Shown piece after piece: positions 55,141 to 64,000 of a stretch of 64,000 bases of DNA (positions are counted from its first letter, which is position 1; the number at the start of each line of letters is the position of its first letter). The stretch comes from Rhypophila decipiens (taxonomy: Eukaryota > Ascomycota > Sordariomycetes > Sordariales > Naviculisporaceae). The position numbers and the translations under genes were made by a program. The stretch lies in assembly GCA_033297075.1 (NCBI GenBank), contig MU858206.1, positions 26,063 through 90,062 on the forward strand, written 5' to 3'. The notes under the pieces are model-generated. The model saw only the letters and a list, made by a program, of their open reading frames with translations. It was not told the origin of the DNA and made no database searches.

Positions 55141-56375
55141 TCCTCCCACTTAAGCCCCTTGTATAGACTAGCGTCCAGATCTATGCGACTGCAGTTTCGG
55201 TCCTCTTTGCAGAAGACTCTGTGTCATGACCTGCACGGCACGACATGCGCAGACGCCTCAGGCCGTCTAGAAGTGGAGAAAGGAATGGACCAATCACAGG
55301 AGGCCCGAGGGGCAAGAGGCCCGGGCTTGGGTCTGACAACGGCCCTGAAGAACGTGTCACCTAGCACCTGGTGCAGAAATATCACAATCTTCACAAGGAA
55401 CCAGTCAGCACTGAGAGCAATTAGTCAACCGCAGCGGCAATCAGGTCAAGCCATGATACAACAAATATACGAGTCGACCAAACTGCTGAACCGAAGAGGG
55501 AACTCAGTTGTCTTTCAGTGGGTACCAAGAGACAGTAACTTTCCACTGGGATCCGAAGCAAAAGAAGCAGCACAAAAGGCAACGATGCGAGGGCATGCAC
55601 CATACCTCCAAGTGCAGCAAGCCAAGTCAACTGCTATTAGACTAGCAACAACCAAGCAACTGCGGACAAGGCTCCCGGAAGGAGTGGGCAAATTCTCCAA
55701 GACCATTGATGTGGCGCTACCGGGCAGACATACGCACGACCTATACGACCAGCTGAAACGAAGAGAGGCTTGTATACTGGCGCAACTCTGGACAGGGATG
55801 GCGAGACTAAACGGATTTCTATATAAAATCGGGGCGGCTAAATCCGAATTATGCGGTTGCGGTCATGCGAGGGAAACTGTAGATCACTTTCTGCTACAGT
55901 GTGTGAGGTGGACGGCTTTACGGGAAGGTATGCTGCAATGCACAACGACAAGACGGGGGAGTCTCTCGTTCTTTCTAGGAGGAAAAGCGTTATCGGACCC
56001 TAAGAAATTGTCGCCTGACATGCAGGCAGTTCGGGCAACGATCAAGTATGCCATGTCAACAAGACGATTGGATTTGGACACACAGAGGATAGATCCATCG
56101 CAGTAAGGGAACTCAACTGAGGAGTCCCACGCAGCCTCAACCAGCAGATCCTGCTTTAGCTGCTGAAGATAGGACGCTGAACACTTGGAGAACGTAGCCT
56201 CCAAGGCGATCTGCTAATAACATGACAAGATGCATCGGGTGATCTAAAGGTAGAAAAGTAGAGGGCTTGGACGAGATAACGGCAGAATTGGATGAACCGA
56301 ATGTAGTTAGCGTGCATAGGCCCTTTAGGCTTAGTGCTTCCGCGCGAAATAAATTCCATCCATCCATCCATCCAT
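55141..56375 (+). mobile_element. LINE 3' fragment with RNase H domain
   Basis: A 5'-truncated second non-LTR element, of a different type from the first. The frame 55159-56106 gives an RNase H-like part (NITIFTRNQSALRAIS, SVVFQWVPRDSNFPLGSEAKEAAQKA) and the C-terminal region after it, ending in the CGCGHARETVDHFLLQC finger. The usual catalytic Asp residues of RNase H are not obvious (TRNQ, SEAKE), so the copy is worn. It ends in a CCAT repeat (56356-56375). Confidence 0.7.
56356..56375 (+). repeat. (CCAT)5 tail of the LINE fragment
   Basis: Five perfect CCAT units after the stop codon and a 3' UTR. Simple repeats of this sort are common ends of I/Tad-type LINEs, so this marks the 3' border. 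Confidence 0.75.
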
Positions 56376-56440
56376 GCTGGCTACACCTCGGTGGGCCGCC
56401 GGAACGAGAACACGATCCAGGACAGGAGGAGAAAAGGGGC

Positions 56441-56455
56441 TAACCCTAACCCTAA
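56441..56455. repeat. Interstitial telomere-like tract
   Basis: TAACCCTAACCCTAA, two and a half CCCTAA units, 66 bp after the LINE tail. Confidence 0.55.
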
Positions 56456-56708
56456 GTTGCGATGAGAAAAGTATCAGAGCATCATCATGAGGGGCGACTC
56501 GAGGGATAGCTTACATGGTATTGCTCGCAAGACACTGCAAAATAGGGCCCTTCACTTATCTGTGCCTCTTAGCCATATTGAATCTAATAGATGTAATATC
56601 TAACTATTGTAGAAGATGCTATACGTGAATAATTTCCATGTCTAATCTGGTCTTACATACCTGGACGATTAGATAGGCCAGTCCATCACGTTTTTCGCCT
56701 TCTTGCTC

Positions 56709-57000
56709 CTATCTTAGGAAAAGCCGGTTAGCCTCCTGGTATTTCTCCCTTCCCCGCAAAGCTTTTCGCTCACCGCGGAGAACCTTAAAATCGGCCGCTG
56801 CGACGAGCCTCCGCCAAACCTCAATGACACTATAAGCGGAGTTGAGCGTGCGGACCATGACGCGTTCCTCTGGTCCCAACACAATACGCTCTTTGACGGA
56901 GTTCTGCACACATTGGTGTATCAATGTCTGGACTGGTGCCTGAACCCTTGGGGCCGAGGGTTCCCGAGCAAAAAGTCCACCCAGAAGCGGCAGGGGTCGA
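56709..57000 (-). pseudogene. Coding fragment of unknown, probably mobile, origin
   Basis: From a stop at about 57,000 the minus strand is open and reads PLPLLGGLFAREPSAPRVQA, then KERIVLGPEERVMVRTLNSA, YSVIEVWRRLVAAADFKVLR, GERKALRGREKY. The composition is protein-like, but there is no start, and the bounding upstream codon is TAA, compatible with CAA-to-TAA. Copy B of the dispersed repeat follows 160 bp to the right. Possibly the tail of a transposon protein; not identified. Confidence 0.3.
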
Positions 57001-57158
57001 CATTACGACAGCTTCACTCAGTTAGCACCAGTTTTAGCTCGATGGCGGGCAACATACATTTCAGGAATACCGAGGTGGTTACCCTCTTTTCTTTACGTAA
57101 GTCCACAGAAACTTTATAAAGTAATGAAATTAGCAACATATGAATATATTAACCTGGG

Positions 57159-57318
57159 TGTAATATCGTTTCTTTGCAAATTGTCCTCCGAATTTGGCCA
57201 CCTCCGTGGCGTCTTTTTAACAATGCTAAACCCACCCCCAACCCGGCTACATACCCCTGTTGCCTTTTGCCTCACGACTCCTTGGCATTAATGCCAAGAG
57301 TTTTATTTTCTAGGGTTA
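57159..57318. repeat. Dispersed repeat, copy B
   Basis: Partner of 8672-8830, same orientation and colinear over about 160 bp. It ends at a TAGGGTTAGG motif. Confidence 0.7.
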
Positions 57319-58726
57319 GGAACTTTCTTTTCCTAGAGTAGTGCACTGGGCGTACTGGCTTGAACGTTGTTGGAATTTGTGGCTTGCGCAGCCATGATGC
57401 CCGAGATCTCGAAAGCTACCAATCCAGCATAGGTTCGTCTCGCTCCACGGACAAGTAAAGATTGTTCATGGACGAAACCCGAAGAGTACGAGGTTGCGAG
57501 CGAAAATAAAACCCCCTTGTCAGGTACCTGGCACGGGCCACTTTGTCCATTTCTCATAGTTAAATCAAAGTTTACGCCCGCAGATACCAGACCCACAGAT
57601 TTTATTTACCCATCATACATCGTACATAGCCACCAAAAGAACCGCTTTCTCTTTCCACCTTTTTCCCACTGTTACTCTTCCGTACTTCACGTATGCAAAA
57701 TACGTAAAGTACAAAAGAGCAAGAATTCTAAAAAGAGCGCACTAGATAGAACTTCTTATGCAAATGGATAGGTCAAGACTATTAAATATATTATGGAAAT
57801 CGGTAAAGAAGAAGCCGAGAGATCTCTTGATGTGTACTCCAAAGTAGCTACTCGAAGTCGCTATGATCTGGCATCATTATCCTTCTGAATACTTCAGACC
57901 TGCAGAAACTTAACCAAGCTTTTGAGCGTCATATGCAAAGGAGTCAATAGACTCGAATTGACGCGCAAGCAAACTTTATCATAGCCTTGCTCAATTATGC
58001 ATGGCTTGGCAATACAAGCCTATGCAGCTCGATTTCTTTTCAAGGTTTTCAGATTTTGACACAGCTTACCCTTTCATACCAGTCTACTTCTCTTTTCTTC
58101 CCCCAAATACCTAATCACAGGCCGAAAGTCCTCGATAATTTATCCGGTAAACTAAGTACACCGCCAGCAGTGATCAAGTGACCCAGGGTAGAAAAGTGGG
58201 TCTTATCATGGTCAGCGGACTCAGCTTTGGAGAGCTTGTTCTTCCGCCTCTCTTCGTAAGCTTAATCTAGCCGTTCAAGCAGCTGCTCTTTGGTCCAGGC
58301 ATTTCCTATCAGTTTTGCGCATGCAACGCTGAATTAACCATGCGGGCATATGGAAATGGGGTTTTCCAAGTTCCTTTACTACCGTAAGAACAGGCGGTAA
58401 TGTACCATTATTGTTATCTGTAGTTATATCCAGATACGAAACTTGTACGATGCGTTATAAGGGTTTGATGCCAGCCTGTTTGGTCTTTCTCTACATGTTT
58501 CCCGCCTTGATTTCTTGTCTCTTGGATCCTAGTTTATCCGGAAAGGGGCAAAATGGGTGTTGCCCTCCACGCAAAAATATCTTGATGAAAAATACAAGTC
58601 AAGGACTTTGACTGTTGGGTCGATATGGCTACTGTAACTTCTGTAGAAAGAACATGACGACCAAGAGGCCTCTTTGAGCCTGATAGCTCATCTTGATTCG
58701 TCTTTCATGCCTCATGCCGACTAATC
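57319..58726. other. Intergenic region
   Basis: 1.4 kb, rather AT-rich, with no gene that can be supported. Confidence 0.5.
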
Positions 58727-60259
58727 TCACAAACCTGGAATTTGACGCATCCAGAACAGGCCCCCCTTAGGACGTACGCCCGTCTCCAGCATCTCCTTTG
58801 CCAGCGCGATTCTGTTCTTGCTTGTCTCAATACCCTTTTCAGCCTCTTTAATACGATGCTCTACCTCGGCCCTTGTCCTCTCGGTCCCCTCTTCAGGCAA
58901 TTGCTTCATCCATTCCCTCAACTCCTCAATGTCCTTGACTCCCCGCTCTATCCACTTTCCCTGTTGCTTAATGAGCGCATTTGGCTTCTCCCTCGCTTCC
59001 ATTTCTGCCTTTCTATGCATCTCCGTCGCCGAAGGTTTCAGTTCCTTTCCTGGACACACTCTATCCGCCTCCTGCAGCACTTCTTCAACCGCCCGCCTGA
59101 GAATCCTCTCTCGCTTCTCCAGAGAACTCAACCGCATCTTCCACACCGACGTGTCCTTCTTACCCGAGGCATGATGCCCCTCAATACTTCTCTTGGCAGA
59201 TTCATACTTGCCTTTCAAAACTCCAAGCTCCCAGAGAGGCAACTCGTCCGGCTGCTGACAAACACCCCCCGGACAATCAACCTCCGCCAGCCTCCTCACC
59301 ACTTCCAGCTCTTTGCTCTTCCGCTCTTGAACCCTCAAATCATTCCACAAATTCCACCTGGCCTTCCACTCGTCATCCACCGTCCCCGCTCTCTCCATGC
59401 GCAACCTAAAATCCTCCTGCCGATCCTGACCCATGCGCGCTTCAACCTCACTCAATTTCCGCAAGGGCTCCTCGGCGTGGTGCTTTGCCTTGCGCGCCGC
59501 CTCGCTCCTTGCCTTGGCCACAAGAAACACCTCGCCATGGAACTTGGCTCTGTCAGGCCACCACCCCGCTGCTTTATAAAGCGGGACAAGTTCCTCGTGC
59601 TCCCCCCAGCCGTAGCTCTGCGATCCTCCCCCGGGTGTCTCGACAAGTTGCTCATACCACCCCAGCATATCCCGCAACACATCAGGCGCGTCCCGCCACA
59701 TCATCCCGCCGTAGCCGTTGCCGTGTTCTTCAGTGGTAGCCAGCTCCTCGGGCGTCTCGTCCGTGAGCGCATACGGGTTGGGTAGCTCCCCTCGGTGGCG
59801 GTCCTTCCACGCGCGTATGACGTGGTCGGTCGAGGAACCCGTCTCGTGGTCTTGGATAGCAATCATGTTTCGTCGGACATCATAAAAAATGACGCTGTCG
59901 TGGTTGCCCATGCGAGACAAGGCCGTGCGCCAGGGCGGCAGCGAGATATCCTTGAACATTGGGTCGCGCGAGTCGTTGAGGTGTTGCTCGTTGCGGGCGT
60001 CAAAGAATTCGGACCCCTGAAAAAAGTCGATTGGTTCGATGCCCTGGTTGTCGACGTAGGGGAGGAGGTTGAAGAGTTGGATCAGGGCTGGGTCGAGGTT
60101 GAGGGACTTGTATTTGGCGAGGAGGTTGTCGTCGATCTTGTGTGGGCCGGGCAAGATCCACGAGGGATCGAGGTATTGCATTTCGGCAAGGGTTTGGTAG
60201 ATTTTTAGCATGAGGTTTGCCACCTCTTGGAGGCGGTGTTGGAGGGTTATTTCGGTCAT
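58727..60259 (-). CDS. SMI1/KNR4-like protein with long coiled-coil tail
   Basis: An intronless 510-residue protein from the ATG at 60259. The frame is open further upstream only through GTG. The first 230 residues resemble fungal proteins of the SMI1/KNR4 type: a helical start (LQEVANLMLKIYQTLAEMQYL), PPWRTALSRMGNHDSVIFYDV, RRNMIAIQDHETGSSTDHVI, and LGWYEQLVETPGGGSQ. After residue 260 it is a long charged, mostly helical region (KARSEAARKAKHHAEEPLRKL..., HRIKEAEKGIETSKNRIALA), likely coiled coil. SMI1/KNR4 domains act in cell-wall signalling in yeast and as immunity proteins in bacteria; here the role is unknown. No frame damage. Confidence 0.65.
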   Translation of the reverse strand: MTEITLQHRLQEVANLMLKIYQTLAEMQYLDPSWILPGPHKIDDNLLAKYKSLNLDPALIQLFNLLPYVDNQGIEPIDFFQGSEFFDARNEQHLNDSRDPMFKDISLPPWRTALSRMGNHDSVIFYDVRRNMIAIQDHETGSSTDHVIRAWKDRHRGELPNPYALTDETPEELATTEEHGNGYGGMMWRDAPDVLRDMLGWYEQLVETPGGGSQSYGWGEHEELVPLYKAAGWWPDRAKFHGEVFLVAKARSEAARKAKHHAEEPLRKLSEVEARMGQDRQEDFRLRMERAGTVDDEWKARWNLWNDLRVQERKSKELEVVRRLAEVDCPGGVCQQPDELPLWELGVLKGKYESAKRSIEGHHASGKKDTSVWKMRLSSLEKRERILRRAVEEVLQEADRVCPGKELKPSATEMHRKAEMEAREKPNALIKQQGKWIERGVKDIEELREWMKQLPEEGTERTRAEVEHRIKEAEKGIETSKNRIALAKEMLETGVRPKGGLFWMRQIPGL

Positions 60260-60858
60260 GATGACGGTGACGGGGGTTTTAAGACTGGGAAATGTGGATG
60301 AGGGGAGAGGATTTGAAAAAGTGGAAAAGGAACCTACAGGCTTTATATTCGCGAATGAGACCAGATGTTGTAGACTTTTAAGGGCCAGTTCCGAGGTTAT
60401 GGATAGTACCACTGTACCATAAATCTAGATCCAGTACTAGACTGCAAATGGTAAGGCGTTATGGGGTTGCTTTCTCTAATTCCAGGCATCCATCGCCGAT
60501 ACAACCTCAAGATCCATCTAGTCTCGGACAGTGTGTTCGGGGAAGTCTTGGTAATAGGAAACTGCGACAGATCACGGTTCGTCGCGTGTTACTTACACGC
60601 AGGGACGACGTTATATCTGGATAGACCATAAGTAAGAAAGGTGGACGGGCATCGTCCGGGTATACACAGGTTGTCGACCAGCAGGTTTTGCCATGCGAAT
60701 AATTGATGAGCAGAATTCACTTTCAATATTTGCGCTCACCTCAACACAGCGGAGTCCGTGTAAGGAAATCGATCAACCATGATGAAGAATAACATGTACA
60801 CTGTATGCTTTTCTGCAGCCCAGCCAACGAGATGTAAAGCCTGAATATTTTCCCATTA
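60260..60858. other. Intergenic region
   Basis: It lies between the promoter of the SMI1/KNR4-like gene and the 3' end of the NACHT gene; no further gene is seen. Confidence 0.5.
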
Positions 60859-63440
60859 TCATAAAAGGCACTCTCCTACCGTACCTTCAAAGTCGTTCTT
60901 ATAATATCTTAATTCAGCTCGGCCTTCCCAGTCCCGATACCAACCCCCGACGGTCCTGTAACCCGCGACGCTCGTGTTCATCAAGTCAACCAGATCCCGC
61001 CCTGCCGACTGCAGAAGCCGTTGAATACAGCGTGTGATCAACGTCCCTTTCCAGCGATCCGTCGACATTGACAACATACAGAGCAGAGTCTTTGCCGCTA
61101 TATCATCCGCCTCGTTCTCACTGTCAGTCATGAAATCACCACTAGTACCACTCATAAACCAACTTGGCAGTGAGCCGAGATAATACACGCCAGAGCCGAT
61201 GGGATCAACTGCAATCCGTTGTTGGATCTCGCGAAATCGTGAGAAGTGCAGATTCGAGGGGTTGAAATAGTGCAGTGCTAGGTCGGCCAAGTCGTCTGCC
61301 TCGCCGGCTTCCAAGTCCCGGTCGAAGTCATCATGGCTATAAAACGCAATGGCACATCCCAGCGTGAGACAGTAGGCTTCTCGGTCTGTCTCCCAGTCTG
61401 TTGCACTGGGCCCGTCACGGTTCGGATCAGCCTCGATGGCTTGACGAAAGATGCTCGTCGCAAACTCGTACCGTATTACGCCTTGGGGGAGTGAGAAGTA
61501 TGAGACCAACGGGTTCGACGAAATGTACGACGACTCGAGAAACTCGACGACTGTATAGTGCGAGACGGAGACCACGTACACCGCCTTGGTCGCGCAGGCG
61601 TCCGTACCGGCGTCATTTACCAAGGTGGTCGTGCTGCTCGTCATGGAATTGTCGTCCGGCTCCCCGCCAGAGATGCACTTGAAGGTTAGGAGACAGTCCG
61701 AGAGTTCTCTGAGGCGTTCAATGTCATAGTTCCGATCGACGTCTAGTGATGATGACTTGTTTGTCCTCCCGTACAAGTCATACTCGGCGGCAGACACCAA
61801 AATCCCAGCATCAATCCCGTCGAAGGTAACCCAAGCCGCGTTGGAGTGTCCAATCACCCAAATCAGAACACGCCGCACATATTCTCGGTCCTGGGGTGAA
61901 ATGGCGCTCAAGATCCTCGTATACGTCTCGGCCAGATCCACCGGCAAGTTTCGCAGCGTTTCTTCAAGCTGTGAGATGTCGCGCAGCCGTTCTAGTTTCC
62001 TGAGTTGCAGTTCCGCCCATTGGAACCTGGATATCCGAAGTCAGCATCGTATCGATAGTATTTGCAGTTTAGTCGATCAAGGTTATAACCCACATTCCAT
62101 CAGACTTGGCAACCAAAAGATCCTCAATCCTCTGATGCTCATCTCGCCAACGGCGCAGCCTATAACTTGACGCAAGCCTCGAGTTGACCATTTTCCTTAT
62201 ATCCGCCTTCACGGCGGCGTTTGACATGGACACAACACTCCCAAAGATAGCGCCAAATACTCGTTCAATCTCAAAATACGGCCGACTGGTGGCGAGGATC
62301 CTGATCTTGCGGAACCGTGTATCCAGTACCAAAGTGGCGATGAGATTGACCAGCTCGCTGCGGGGGTTACTTTCATCAATGGCGTCAACCACCACGTACA
62401 GGACATCCAATTGCTCAAGGACCAGCTCGAGAGCACTTTCCAGTTTCGGTATGCTGGGCTCACAACCCCGGTCGTACATCCTCTTCAGTCTTCCTGGGAC
62501 GTATCGCGTCCGTCGACAGGCTTGGCTTAGCGTCCAACTCGGAAAAGGAGCGCACTCGTCCTGGTCGTGGGAGTAGTGGCAGTAGTAGTAGGCGCATTCC
62601 ATTCTACTGCTCGAAGGAGAGAGATCGCAGTGGTGTTGAATTTGCTCGATTAGAAAGGATGCCAGGACTGTTTTCCCTTCTCCGGGTGGGCCGTGGATCC
62701 AGAGGGATCGATCTGGGTGTTTTCCCGATAGCCAGTTCTCCCATTCTGGAAGTCTGAGCATCCATGTACTCGTATGAGGCTCGTGTCTCCGGAACGTGGC
62801 GGTCTGAAGGGATGATGGGTTCGTCTTTTCGAGCCATCGGAAGATCTCGCGCTTGTCTGAGTCTGAGACGACATCGGACAGATGGCTCAGGGCTAATTGT
62901 ATATCTTTGAGGTCGTGGCTTTAAGGATCACAGATGGTAAGTTTATGGCAAATAAAGACGTCGGAACAAATGATGGTGTACGAACGAGATATCGCCTGAA
63001 ATAGCCAGCAACAAGGTGGCTTTATGGTGAGACAGCTCAGCCAGCAGCTTTCTCGCCTTGGACTGCTTAAAGGGCCAAGCCAGCTGGGCGGCCGATATCC
63101 GACGGAATCCCTTTGTATTTCTGACCACAGAGCCGACTTGCTTTGCTTCCAACGGTAAGAGTTTATCAAGCTCCAAGAGACACCGCTTGCAGGTATCTAC
63201 CGGTCCAGAGTGTGCAAACAGGCGAGAAAGCAAGGTCGGGTTATCAGCTTTGTGCGTTGACTCCGGTCTTCCTAAGCCCTCGACGATAAACTTGATAGAC
63301 GTGGCCTCACAGAGGATCATCTGCAAGTCTGTTGGCGCATCTTGGATCGCGCCGATACAAAAGCTGCTGGCGCGGATGACGCCCTCAGCTAGCTGGATAA
63401 AGGCGATGATGCCTGCGCCGAGTGATAGAGGGTCGGCCAT
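60859..63440 (-). CDS. NACHT-domain STAND receptor (NLR), intact
   Basis: Three exons on the minus strand: 63440-62986, 62918-62094 and 62026-60859. All are GT-AG and in frame, giving 815 residues. The N-terminal domain begins MADPLSLGAGIIAFIQLAEG, the fungal STAND N-terminal type. Then comes the linker and the NACHT: Walker A GPPGEGKT (about 228-235), Walker B VVVDAIDES (about 327-335) and ILATSRPYFEIE (sensor 1-like). The winged-helix arm has LPVDLAETYTRILSAI and VSVSHYTVVEFLESS. There are no ankyrin, WD40 or TPR repeats after it; the C-terminal 300 residues are helical and end at KNDFEGTVGECLL. Such proteins sense non-self and control programmed cell death in heterokaryon incompatibility. 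No effector gene adjoins it. Confidence 0.85.
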
Positions 63441-64000
63441 TGTGTCATTCTCACGGGGGACGAAAATGGAAATTGTAATTTGTTCACATCATAACCCGTA
63501 GTGTATTCAGATATTATACGGGGTACGTCCTTTTGTCTTTCAACAAGATATGGACTTTGCAGAAGAGGGGGAATTCAGCTGCATGAAAGCACCGCCTCAA
63601 TCCTGCAGCTAGTCTCGCGACTATGCAGCACATTGGAGGCCTGGAGCGCCAACTGTGACTTGCTCCCAACCAATAGGGACCGCATCCGAGGCCGAGCACT
63701 GAGAAATCATGCCAATGGTTTGTCAGTGACTTCTGTTACGATAACGGCGCCGCACAAACATTTGTCCGCACTTATATGCCTCTCAGCCAACCTGGAAGCA
63801 CATCAGAGCACCTACTTAACCATCCACCTGCCTCAGTTTCATTCATTATACTGTTAAGATCCATTCAGAATTTTAATATCCTTGAGACAAACAGAAATCC
63901 CAAAATATATAGAGAGTTAATAAACAGGCACTAATCCTTTCGTAAACAGGCACTAATCCAAGGAGGGTTAGGGTTATAGGTGGCAAAAGCCACCCCAAAA
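63441..64000. other. Window-end region with short repeats
   Basis: Promoter side of the NACHT gene, no further gene. It contains a doubled AAACAGGCACTAATCC (63919-63934 and 63944-63959), a telomere-like GGGTTAGGGTTA (63965-63976) and a GGTGGC-AAAA-GCCACC hairpin (63979-63994). Confidence 0.55.
63965..63976. repeat. Interstitial telomere-like tract
   Basis: GGGTTAGGGTTA, two TTAGGG-type units, immediately before a short hairpin at the edge of the window. Confidence 0.5.

Overview
The window is nuclear DNA of a filamentous ascomycete fungus (Pezizomycotina). The evidence is genes with 50-190 bp GT-AG introns, fungal-specific families (NACHT-type STAND receptors with a fungal N-terminal domain, HET domain, DUF3433, DUF1996, OrsD finger/RecQ-like telomere-linked helicase, MBOAT wax synthase-like), Tad/I-type LINEs, a MULE relic with CAR-to-TAR stops as expected from RIP, and short TTAGGG/CCCTAA tracts. 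I cannot name genus or species.

Layout. 1-37 kb is a mostly genic arm. It holds a wax synthase-like acyltransferase, a single-pass membrane protein, a frameshifted NLR, a DUF3433 membrane protein, a small secreted Cys-rich protein, a MULE relic, a copper radical oxidase (galactose/glyoxal oxidase type) divergent from an unrecognised 500-residue protein, a GH47 mannosidase with an apparent in-frame stop, a protease-like/FAD-monooxygenase chimera, a secreted DUF1996 protein and several small hypothetical ORFs. 37.9-57.3 kb is a transposon- and pseudogene-rich stretch: a telomere-linked helicase relic that has lost its Walker A region, a HET gene stub directly abutting a 5'-truncated LINE, a repeat-rich multi-exon gene with a possible cysteine-hydrolase-like head, an AT-rich island, an intact kinase-like gene, a second LINE fragment and dispersed repeats. 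58.7-63.4 kb returns to intact genes: an SMI1/KNR4-like protein and a complete three-exon NACHT receptor. The window ends next to a short telomere-like tract.

How the genes relate. There is no obvious metabolic cluster. Two NACHT receptors, a HET stub and a kinase-like gene give the region a self/non-self flavour. The TLH relic, LINEs and interstitial telomere motifs suggest a present or former subtelomere. Several otherwise well-preserved reading frames carry internal deletions, single-base frameshifts or CAR-to-TAR stops, pointing to active decay (deletion plus RIP) or, for the single-base events, assembly indels. The least familiar item is the 48.3-50.5 kb gene: an NC-x-AWA / HAHQ head fused to a 34-residue R/S/D/Y repeat and a Cys-rich, Ala/Pro/Gln-rich tail.
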